NCBI GenBank assembly: GCA_043769005.1
Contig: JAYVJV010000299.1
Coordinates: forward strand, 1 to 14,147
Length of the DNA stretch: 14,147 nucleotides
Direction of reading: 5' to 3'
Source: JAAFIP01 sp043769005
Lineage (GTDB): Bacteria > Pseudomonadota > Gammaproteobacteria > Burkholderiales > Burkholderiaceae_C
Made by a program: the position numbers and the translations under genes. Of this stretch, positions 1 to 5,997 are shown one piece after another. How positions within the stretch are numbered: position 1 is the stretch's first letter; each line of letters begins with the position of its first letter. Below the pieces are notes generated by a model, which was not told the DNA's origin, did not search any database, and was given only the letters and a program-made list of their open reading frames with translations.

Positions 1-304
1 TGTTGGTATCAACATAGGTGTCGGGCGAATGGTATGAGTAAGGGATGGCTATCAGCGCAGCGAGATGCAACACGGCATCGCAGCCTTTCATAGCAGTGCG
101 TACTCCGTTAGGGTCACGAACATCGCCAGAGAATACTTCGAACTTACCTTTAACATCCGCAGCACACCGGTCTAGCCAACCCCATGAGTTGAAAGAGTTG
201 TAGAGTACAAAGGCGCGCACATCGTAGCCTCCACGTACCATGGCTTCGGTTAAGTGAGAGCCAATGAACCCATCGGCTCCAGTAATCAAAATCTTTTTTT
301 TCAA
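1..304 (-). CDS. legB: NAD-dependent 4,6-dehydratase, LegB family (5' part only)
   Basis: This is the N-terminal 101 codons of a short-chain-dehydrogenase-type nucleotide-sugar enzyme; the rest lies beyond the left edge. The protein opens with KKKILITGADGFIGSH, a GxxGxxG Rossmann NAD-binding loop at about residues 9-15. It continues with AFVLYNSFNSWGWLD and PYSYHSPDTYVDTN, which I recognise as typical of LegB-type UDP-GlcNAc 4,6-dehydratases, the first step towards legionaminic-acid-like or bacillosamine-like sugars. The catalytic YxxxK lies outside the window, so activity cannot be judged. The start is TTG at 304. An AGGAAA ribosome site lies 5 bases before it, an in-frame TAG sits four codons upstream, and no ATG starts this conserved N-terminus. 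It is the first sugar-specific gene after the export genes, on the same strand and probably in the same operon. Other sugar epimerases/dehydratases remain possible; the family is solid and the LegB subtype is likely. Confidence 0.8.
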   Translation of the reverse strand, partial: MKKKILITGADGFIGSHLTEAMVRGGYDVRAFVLYNSFNSWGWLDRCAADVKGKFEVFSGDVRDPNGVRTAMKGCDAVLHLAALIAIPYSYHSPDTYVDTN

Positions 305-318
305 GTTACTTTCCTAGT

Positions 319-420
319 TTATGCTCTATGTAAATTAACGATCACCTCTGGACTCTGGGCAGGCCACTACAGTACAAAGTTCGATCAGATAAAGCCGGCT
401 CCACCAGTGACCAAAATCAC
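319..420 (-). pseudogene. rfbB: Relic of dTDP-glucose 4,6-dehydratase (rmlB/rfbB) 5' end
   Basis: Read from GTG at 420, which overlaps the stop of the Wzz-type gene (GTGA), the frame gives MILVTGGAGFI, stop (TGA 387-385), SNFVL, stop (TAG 369-367), WPAQSPEVIVNLHRA, then TAA at 321-319. Ignoring the stops, this follows the usual RmlB N-terminus of Burkholderiales (MILVTGGAGFIGSNFVLDWLAQ, then a VVNLDKLTYAG-like stretch) residue by residue without a frameshift. The first stop replaces the third Gly of the NAD-binding loop, where GGA to TGA is a single change. Homology ends at about codon 33, just before the legB ribosome site, so the remaining 300-odd codons have been deleted or replaced. What I see is the reading frame and the motif; that it derives from a complete rmlB that once followed wzz is inference. 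It is unlikely to be translated beyond 11 codons. Confidence 0.75.
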
Positions 421-1538
421 GTGAATGCCTTTGAGCTATTTTTTGAATTTCGCAAACTGTAGCGTACAAATACAAACAACAGCAACAGCAAACCAGTAGC
501 GAATGTAGCCATGAGGGCTATCAGCCCCTTTTTAGGCTTACTCTTTCTTTCTGGAGCTTGGGCTACATCCAATATTTGGATTTTGTTGCCTTCCCTGGAT
601 TCATCTACTTTAGCTAGTTCGAACTGTTTGGCAAAAAGATCAAACAGCGTTTCGTAATACTTGTAATCACGAAAACGCGCTACGTAGTCACTATCATTTG
701 AGGTGGATGCGTCGCCGGGCTTCTCTAGCTTGCTTAACTGGGCACGCAGGGCGCTTAAGTCTGCAATAGCTTGCCGGTACTGGGGTGCTGAGTCGGCCAA
801 ATAGCCACGCATGGACGAAATTTTTACTTCTTGTGCCGAGATCTCTGCCTGCATGCGTGCTACCGCTGCAACTGCGGTGGTGGGGTTGCTTTTGAGTGCG
901 GAACTGTTGATGCCGGTGGAGCGCAGTGCCTGCTCTGCTTTGGTGAGCTTTTCTTTGGTGCCCAGCAACTGCGACTCAAAGAATGCACGGCGCTGCTGTG
1001 CCTCGGTTAACGCCAAGCGCTGAATAAGCGTGCTCAGCTCTTCTACCTGGGCATTGGCTAACTCGGCGGCAAACACGGGGTCGCGGTCATCGACTTCAAT
1101 AGTAATTAAATTATCTTTACCGCTGCTGATGCGAGTACGGCCTTCTAGTGCAAGCCGGGCATCTGTTAACAGCTCTACCTTGTAACGCTCAATTAGCTTG
1201 AACCGCTCAACCAATTTGTCTTCGATACGGCGGCTTTTGAGAAAGGCGATGAATTGATCGTTAGGATTTTTTAAACCCGTTGCGGCACCCGCCAGCCCGC
1301 CCAAAGAGCCCAAGCTGGCCAAAAGGGAAGCTGATGCGCTTTGCTGTTGTTGAGGTGGCAAAAAAGTGGTGCTGGCGGTAAAGGTAGGAGGAATGACAAA
1401 GGTGATGCCCAATGCGATCAGCCCCACCAACAAGGGGCCAAGCACTAGCAAGAGCAAATTCTCTTTAATGACCTGAAGGATATCGATCAGATTGATTTCG
1501 TCAGAATCTTGGGCTGCGTCTGCGGGTAAGGTGGACAT
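417..1538 (-). CDS. Wzz-type chain-length determinant / polysaccharide co-polymerase
   Basis: A 373-residue inner-membrane protein with the Wzz/PCP layout. A short cytoplasmic N-terminus (EINLIDILQVIKENL) precedes a first membrane helix at about residues 31-52. A long periplasmic part rich in heptad-like helices follows (about 60-335, including EAQQRRAFFESQLLGTKEKL). A proline-containing segment (APERKSKPKKG) leads into a second helix at about 341-362 and a short basic tail. There is no C-terminal tyrosine-kinase domain, so it is not a full Wzc. Such proteins set polymer length or couple synthesis to the Wza-type outer-membrane channel, which is encoded 50 bp upstream. The ATG at 1538 has no good Shine-Dalgarno sequence, so translation may depend on reinitiation. 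The stop overlaps the GTG of the rmlB relic, a trace of former translational coupling. Family assignment is firm; whether it serves a capsule, exopolysaccharide or O-antigen is open. Confidence 0.88.
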   Translation of the reverse strand: MSTLPADAAQDSDEINLIDILQVIKENLLLLVLGPLLVGLIALGITFVIPPTFTASTTFLPPQQQQSASASLLASLGSLGGLAGAATGLKNPNDQFIAFLKSRRIEDKLVERFKLIERYKVELLTDARLALEGRTRISSGKDNLITIEVDDRDPVFAAELANAQVEELSTLIQRLALTEAQQRRAFFESQLLGTKEKLTKAEQALRSTGINSSALKSNPTTAVAAVARMQAEISAQEVKISSMRGYLADSAPQYRQAIADLSALRAQLSKLEKPGDASTSNDSDYVARFRDYKYYETLFDLFAKQFELAKVDESREGNKIQILDVAQAPERKSKPKKGLIALMATFATGLLLLLFVFVRYSLRNSKNSSKAFT

Positions 1539-1588
1539 TAGCGATATAAATTAAACATTGGAAAGGGCTAGCAGGCTGTGAGGACTAT

Positions 1589-3952
1589 TTACTGCCGCAA
1601 TACCTTCAGCCCGGCAACTCCCAAGCCAAACTGGTACAAGATTGAAGTCCAGTCTTTGGCACCCTGGATGAACTTGGTATAGCCTGTGGTGCGATCGACC
1701 TTTTCGGGCACAAAGAGGGTATCGCCTGGGTACAAGGGTTTGGTGAGCACCGTGGTACCACGGCCAAACCAGGAGCGGCTGATGCTCAGGTCTGAGTCTA
1801 CCGAACCGTCAGCGCGGATGATCATGGAGCTTTCTTCTTCGGCATCGCGGGTTAAACCGGCACGGTTAAGGTAGTGGCTGGCAAGTGCTTCGGCGCGATA
1901 AATAAAAGACGTTTCGGCCATGACAGCCCCCACCACGCCCACAAAGTCGGGCGCGTTGGGCACCACGATGCGGTCACCGTCTTCGAGTTTGATGTCTGGA
2001 AATACGGGGTTCTCGTGGCTCATTTCCAGGGCTATGCGGCCACTGGCTTTTAAGGTGCGCAACCGGGCCACTAATAAGCGCTGGCTCTGAACTTGTCCTT
2101 CCACCAGTGCAGCAGTTTCTGCTCGTGTGTTTTGCAGCAGTGTGGCAGATTGGCTGTTGATGTCTGCCTCCATTCGCCTGACGGCCTGGTCTAAATTGGC
2201 CTGCTGTTGGCGACGGGTAGATTCCCGGGCGAATACCGTGCCGTAGGGGAATGCATCACGCGCCAGGCCACCAGCGCGCTGAATGAGCTGGTTAAGTGTT
2301 TCGCCGGCGGTGAGCTGGTAGTAGCCGGGCACCTTGACCTCGCCTCCCAGGGTCACAAACTGCGTGCGTTTTTCTTGGGGTACCGGAACATCGTTGACAC
2401 CAAAAATGGTGACTACGTCGCCCGATTGCAGCTCTAGGTTACTGGCAGGATCTTTGTCACGGATAGCGCGGCCCAAGTTGAAGGGGATGAGCACGCTACG
2501 CACTTCTTTGGGGTCTAGTCGCTCTACGACCGCATATTCCCAGTTGATTTCTTCTAGCAGATTTTTCACTTCGTTTATCACCCTCTCGCCTTTGATACCC
2601 GTGCCGGATTCAAATTGGACCATGGCGTTTTTGCGCACGTAGTAGTCGCTTTGGATCAGGGCTTCGCGCTCAGGGATTAAATCAGACACCCGCATACCGG
2701 GGCGAAAGGCATAGCGCAGGGGAGAGGCAACGTTACCACGCAGGGTGACGGCGTTGGAAAACTCGGGACTGATTTTAAAGAGGGTGACGACATCACCATC
2801 ACGCAGCGTGCTGCGCAGGCCTTGGGCATCGAGCTTACGGTCTTCCACCGTGCGTGGCGCGCGGCCTTTGGAGGTGTCTATGCGTTCAACCAGTACTTTA
2901 TGCGGCGTGGTCAATGACAGCACGCCGCCGCCATAGGTCAACACATCGGCCATGGGCTCCTGGGCAGATTTCAGCTCGTAAATAGCGGGCGCGTCTACGG
3001 CACCCAGCACGGCGACGCGCGGGCCTGCGGTGGGGATGACGATCACATCACCCGGCTGCAGCTGCGCATCGGCTGATTTGTCACCCTGGCGGATGAATTG
3101 GTACAGGTCAATCGTAGATACGATTCTGCCATCGCGTTTTAGCTGAATATTGCGCAGTGACCCATTGACCGATGGCCCGCCGGTTTCAAACAATGCACTC
3201 ACCAATGTGGACAAACTCGATACCGTAAACACTCCGGGCTGGCGCGCCTGCCCTACCACGAAAATCTGGATCGAACGCAATTGCCCGAGTGTGGCGCTGA
3301 GCTGGTAGTTGGCGTAGGTTTTACTGATTTGGCTGCGCAACACCGACTCTAACTGCGAGGCCTTGGTGCCCGCCAGACGGAACGTACCTACCTTGGGTAT
3401 GCTGATTTGGCCATTGCGATCCACCATGAGGCGCGCGTCGCCATCGAGCAAACCGTAGATTTGCACTACGACTTCATCCCCGGGGCCGATGACGTAATCC
3501 GTGGGTACCGGAATATTTTTAAGCGAGGAGAACTGCGAGCCGGAAAACAGGTTGTAGCCAAACAATGGTAAACGCCGCCCTGTAGAGGCGGCAACAAACT
3601 GCTGAAACTCGGTGCTGTCGGCGGATATGTCGCGCAGCGCGGTATAGGCACTATCAGGCTCTGCCCCGCCTTGGCCGGATGATGCGCGTACCCTAGCGGC
3701 ATCGGACACGCCGGGCGCAGCGTTGCGTGCGCCGATGGTGGTGTCGGCTTTGAGCAATATATTGCCCGCAGGTAATGCGCTAGCAGCAGGCACGGTCGCA
3801 CCGGCTCCAGTAGCTCCTGCACTGGCACCCACACCGGCACCCGAAGCGGCTCCTGCGCTGGGCGTGGCGCTGAAGATGGATAACTGGGCTGTAGCTACCG
3901 TTTGCCCCAAAAGAGCAGTAACACTGAGCAAAAGCGTAAGAAGTAAACGCAT
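1589..3952 (-). CDS. Wza-type polysaccharide export protein with multiple SLBB domains
   Basis: A 787-residue secreted protein expected to form the outer-membrane/periplasmic channel for polysaccharide. I use the ATG at 3952: it gives a clean Sec signal peptide (MRLLLTLLLSVTALLG, ending near ATAQ at about residue 22) and has AGGAT eight bases upstream. The open frame extends to a TTG at 4036 overlapping the previous stop, but that would bury the signal. After an Ala/Gly/Ser-rich spacer (about 30-65) comes the Poly_export domain (about 148-230, with DYVIGPGDEVVVQIYG). Repeated SLBB modules follow, each opening with a V-x-G-x-V-x-x-P/A pattern near residues 228, 315, 405, 540 and 680. It is about twice the length of E. 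coli Wza, matching the long OtnA/WbfF-like forms. There is no lipobox Cys after the signal, unlike Wza lipoproteins. It lies between the initiating transferase and the Wzz-type gene in one operon. Confidence 0.88.
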   Translation of the reverse strand: MRLLLTLLLSVTALLGQTVATAQLSIFSATPSAGAASGAGVGASAGATGAGATVPAASALPAGNILLKADTTIGARNAAPGVSDAARVRASSGQGGAEPDSAYTALRDISADSTEFQQFVAASTGRRLPLFGYNLFSGSQFSSLKNIPVPTDYVIGPGDEVVVQIYGLLDGDARLMVDRNGQISIPKVGTFRLAGTKASQLESVLRSQISKTYANYQLSATLGQLRSIQIFVVGQARQPGVFTVSSLSTLVSALFETGGPSVNGSLRNIQLKRDGRIVSTIDLYQFIRQGDKSADAQLQPGDVIVIPTAGPRVAVLGAVDAPAIYELKSAQEPMADVLTYGGGVLSLTTPHKVLVERIDTSKGRAPRTVEDRKLDAQGLRSTLRDGDVVTLFKISPEFSNAVTLRGNVASPLRYAFRPGMRVSDLIPEREALIQSDYYVRKNAMVQFESGTGIKGERVINEVKNLLEEINWEYAVVERLDPKEVRSVLIPFNLGRAIRDKDPASNLELQSGDVVTIFGVNDVPVPQEKRTQFVTLGGEVKVPGYYQLTAGETLNQLIQRAGGLARDAFPYGTVFARESTRRQQQANLDQAVRRMEADINSQSATLLQNTRAETAALVEGQVQSQRLLVARLRTLKASGRIALEMSHENPVFPDIKLEDGDRIVVPNAPDFVGVVGAVMAETSFIYRAEALASHYLNRAGLTRDAEEESSMIIRADGSVDSDLSISRSWFGRGTTVLTKPLYPGDTLFVPEKVDRTTGYTKFIQGAKDWTSILYQFGLGVAGLKVLRQ

Positions 3953-4032
3953 CAAATATCCTAAAGAATTACGCACTATGAGCCGTAATGGCAGAGCACC
4001 AGTGCAGCAAACTGGAACACCCGCTATTTTAT

Positions 4033-5151
4033 TCAACCCTGCTGCACCACGTTATCGGCTGTTGGCACGGCAGCTTGCGTGCGCCGCACCAGAACCATAT
4101 AGCTGATGTGGTACAGCGCTGAAAAAGCAGCGATCATCAAACACAAAGCCATGGGCGATGCGCTGTACAGCAGCACGCCCATCGTGGCAGGAACGGCAAC
4201 GCACACCCAGATGGCTGGGGACACTGCGGCGTTTTGCAGATTGGGACTCCAATGGGAGAAATGCTTTCGGATGATTTGGGTTTTTACCAAACTATGCAAA
4301 TGCAGGCCATCTGGCGCGCCGGGGGACTGGTTTTGCATTGCGCGTCGCACCACAGAGTACAGCACCTCAATCACCGGGTAGGCGAAGACCAAGAGACACA
4401 CCCAAGGAGACACTTGGGGGTTGCGTACCAGTAGCAATACAGCAAGCCACGCCATGGCAAAACCCGTAAAGTAGGCTCCCCCATCACCCAGAAAAATTTT
4501 GCCCCAAGGGTAATTTAACAACCAAAATCCAGCGACAACCGCCGCCACCAATAAAGCAGCCAGTACCAGAGGTGTATCCCCCACCTCAAAGGCAATAGCT
4601 GCCAAGGCCAATAAAATGGTAATGGCCGCACCACTGGCCAAGCCATGAAAACCGTCAATGATGTTGATGGCATTGGCCACGCCGCCAATCGCAAATGAGG
4701 TGAACAGCAACGCAATAGGCAAGAACTTAAATGCCTCATCTACCCAGGGAATATCGAGCCGGGTTAAGGCCAAACCAGTCATTAAACAGGCAATCAAACC
4801 ACTGGTCATGGTGGCAATCAGTCTGGGGATCACACCGACCTCTTTGGTCAGATCTTCCAAAATACCAAAGGAGAAGGCCGGAATGCCAGCCAAAACGATG
4901 GTTTTTAGTATCTGGCTGAGAGCAGCATCTTTCACAAACCACCAAGCCGCCACCAATCCCAGATAGATACCCAGCCCGCCGATGCGAGGTGTAGGATGGA
5001 CGTGAAACTTTTGTACCCCATGGCTGCTGTCCATGGTCAGGTGGCCGTGGTATTTTTGTGTCAACACCACCAGAGCCGCTATGGACAATGAGACCAGCAG
5101 TGCCACCGCAAACAGCAGCCAGTTATCAGCAATCAAGGATAGAAAAATCAA
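4033..5151 (-). CDS. WecA/MraY-like undecaprenyl-phosphate sugar-1-phosphate transferase
   Basis: A 372-residue polytopic membrane protein with around ten hydrophobic helices and the signature loops of the polyprenyl-phosphate N-acetylhexosamine-1-phosphate transferase family. These are HPTPRIGGLG at about residues 52-61, NAINIIDGFHGLASG at about 160-175 (the Asp-rich nucleotide/metal loop), FLGDGGAYFTG at about 220-230, and a late cytoplasmic DGLHLHSLV corresponding to the HxH motif. Family members move a sugar phosphate from a UDP-sugar to undecaprenyl phosphate and so start each polysaccharide repeat unit; the sugar cannot be told from sequence. It is the first gene after the ops-like leader and is followed by the export gene. 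The start is uncertain: TTG at 5151 keeps the first membrane helix, but no strong ribosome site is visible, and the first ATG (residue 40) would delete that helix. MraY itself is unlikely because no peptidoglycan genes surround it. Confidence 0.87.
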   Translation of the reverse strand: MIFLSLIADNWLLFAVALLVSLSIAALVVLTQKYHGHLTMDSSHGVQKFHVHPTPRIGGLGIYLGLVAAWWFVKDAALSQILKTIVLAGIPAFSFGILEDLTKEVGVIPRLIATMTSGLIACLMTGLALTRLDIPWVDEAFKFLPIALLFTSFAIGGVANAINIIDGFHGLASGAAITILLALAAIAFEVGDTPLVLAALLVAAVVAGFWLLNYPWGKIFLGDGGAYFTGFAMAWLAVLLLVRNPQVSPWVCLLVFAYPVIEVLYSVVRRAMQNQSPGAPDGLHLHSLVKTQIIRKHFSHWSPNLQNAAVSPAIWVCVAVPATMGVLLYSASPMALCLMIAAFSALYHISYMVLVRRTQAAVPTADNVVQQG

Positions 5152-5221
5152 AATTCTAGTACTTGCGTAATAATTTTTAACACTATCCCAACGAATTTAA
5201 CTGATTATTTTAGAGTTTGCG

Positions 5222-5233
5222 CAGGCTACCGCA
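5222..5233 (-). promoter_or_regulatory. ops-like RfaH/NusG-paralogue recruitment site
   Basis: On the minus strand this reads TGCGGTAGCCTG. The E. coli ops element is GGCGGTAGCGTG, so 10 of 12 positions agree and the GCGGTAGC core is intact. It sits in the untranslated leader of the polysaccharide genes, 70 bases before the transferase start and about 95 bases after the stop of the gene for an RfaH-like protein. That is the arrangement expected for loading the factor onto RNA polymerase early in the operon. The GCGGTAGC 8-mer also occurs in coding DNA at 859-866 and 11731-11738, so the motif alone is not rare; its position beside the cognate factor and a hairpin is the argument. Function is inferred. 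Confidence 0.55.
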
Positions 5234-5260
5234 GTGTTCAAGGGTGCTGGCCCTTAACAC
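5234..5260 (-). other. Hairpin directly upstream of the ops-like site
   Basis: The minus-strand transcript folds GTGTTAAGGG against CCCTTGAACAC around a CCAGCA loop. This makes a 10-bp stem with one bulged base (5239), and its last base directly abuts the ops-like 12-mer. There is no U-tract after it, so it is not a simple terminator. It could be a pause-promoting or RNA structural part of the leader; enterobacterial JUMPstart leaders also carry structure upstream of ops, and both contain TGTTAAG followed shortly by CCAG. Seen directly as an inverted repeat; the role is inferred. Confidence 0.5.
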
Positions 5261-5282
5261 AATGCTTGCGAAATCACGTCCT

Positions 5283-5307
5283 CAACTTCGGTGTCATCCC
5301 GAAGTTG
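5283..5307 (-). other. Perfect 9-bp inverted repeat in the operon leader
   Basis: CAACTTCGG (5283-5291) and CCGAAGTTG (5299-5307) form a perfect 9-bp stem around a 7-base loop. In the direction of transcription it lies about 20 bases after the stop of the RfaH-like gene and before the ops-like site. It lacks a following T-run on the minus strand. On the plus strand a short T-run begins about 8 bases later, which is too far for a classical terminator. It may be an attenuator, a factor-dependent termination signal or an RNA-stability element between the regulator and the structural genes. Confidence 0.4.
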
Positions 5308-5328
5308 TACAAGCTTTTTGCTTAAAAA

Positions 5329-5889
5329 TTAAGTTAACTCAAGCTGGTAATGCTCCAAGGTAACCAATTTTTGTTGTCCTAAAATTTCAAGCAGTAGTTT
5401 AACACGCTGGGCTGAAACGGAATGCACTAAACCTTGCAAGGACTGTAGGCCATCGGCCCGCAGGCGCACCTTGTCACCCGTTTGAAATGGATTGCTTGGA
5501 GTCAGGTCGGCCCGGTTGCGCTCTTGCTCACAGGCGCGGATGCAATCGATCAGGTCTGGACGGACGGTGGCCATTTCAAAACCGAATGACACAATCGTAC
5601 TCAGACCGCGGGTGGAACGGGCTGCCGCAATAGACTGGCGTGGATTGGTGGGTCTGAAAAATACATAGCGGGCAAACATGGGCTCATAGCGCACACTACC
5701 TGGCAGCCCCGAAGCGGGATCGATCTTGTCTACGGTTTTAAACAGAGGCAGGTAAGTCTCAAAAGCCTGCTGCTCAAGATTGAGCTGCGCCACCATTTCT
5801 TGGCGCGGTTTGGTATAGGCTAAAAACCAGGCGGAAGCTGTGGCAAGAGGGGCCTGGCCAGTGACTTGCGACTGCAAAAATTGCTCCAT
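5329..5889 (-). CDS. NusG/RfaH-family specialised transcription antitermination protein
   Basis: A 186-residue protein with the two-domain NusG plan. An N-terminal NGN domain at about residues 20-125 includes WFLAYTKPRQEMVAQLNLEQQ, EPMFARYVFF and a STRGLSTIVSFG stretch that parallels RfaH NATRGVSHFVRFG. A C-terminal KOW domain follows at about 133-183 (FQTGDKVRLRADGLQSLQGLVHS). It is not the housekeeping NusG: the gene is not beside secE/rplK, and the sequence pattern is that of RfaH. Such factors bind RNA polymerase at a specific non-template site and let it read through long, poorly translated polysaccharide operons. The ATG at 5889 is preceded by GAGGA about 8 bases away. It is the first gene of the polysaccharide strand, and an ops-like site follows in the next intergenic gap, so the polysaccharide operon is its likely cis target. 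Whether it also autoregulates is unknown. Confidence 0.85.
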   Translation of the reverse strand: MEQFLQSQVTGQAPLATASAWFLAYTKPRQEMVAQLNLEQQAFETYLPLFKTVDKIDPASGLPGSVRYEPMFARYVFFRPTNPRQSIAAARSTRGLSTIVSFGFEMATVRPDLIDCIRACEQERNRADLTPSNPFQTGDKVRLRADGLQSLQGLVHSVSAQRVKLLLEILGQQKLVTLEHYQLELT

Positions 5890-5997
5890 GACATTTCCTC
5901 TTAGAGGCTAGATCAACCTAGCCCTTCCCTTACTGACAATGCAGCGCCCAAACTGACCTGATTTACTTTTAACTTTAACAGTAAAGCAACAAGGAAA
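5890..5997 (-). promoter_or_regulatory. Intergenic leader between polA and the RfaH-like gene
   Basis: This 108-bp AT-rich gap should hold the polA terminator and the promoter of the RfaH-like gene. I see two inverted repeats. TTTACT (5962-5967) and AGTAAA (5980-5985) flank a tandem TTTAAC TTTAAC. GGCTAG (5906-5911) and CTAGCC (5918-5923) form a 6-bp stem with a 6-base loop just before the ribosome site. No clear minus 35/minus 10 pair and no stem-plus-T-run terminator could be assigned, so the promoter is not placed. The upstream dyad could be an operator, which is speculative. Confidence 0.3.

Noticed and set aside
859..866. GCGGTAGC, the ops core, on the minus strand inside the Wzz-type gene
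   Set aside because: It encodes ordinary Ala-Val-Ala codons, and the flanks match ops poorly (9 of 12). At this base composition a few chance hits are expected.
1536..1557. Six-codon leader ORF (MFNLYR, stop) overlapping the wzz start as TAATG
   Set aside because: It has no ribosome site and is too short to distinguish from chance, although it could assist reinitiation.
3740..3800. Possible fourth copy of the repeat in the Ala-rich spacer of the Wza-type gene (GCTGCTAGCGC)
   Set aside because: Only the central bases fit; the upstream GCTA spacing is absent, and low-complexity alanine codons explain the similarity.
3953..4036. N-terminal extension of the Wza-type protein from TTG at 4036
   Set aside because: It would add 28 residues before a normal signal peptide that has its own ATG and a good ribosome site.
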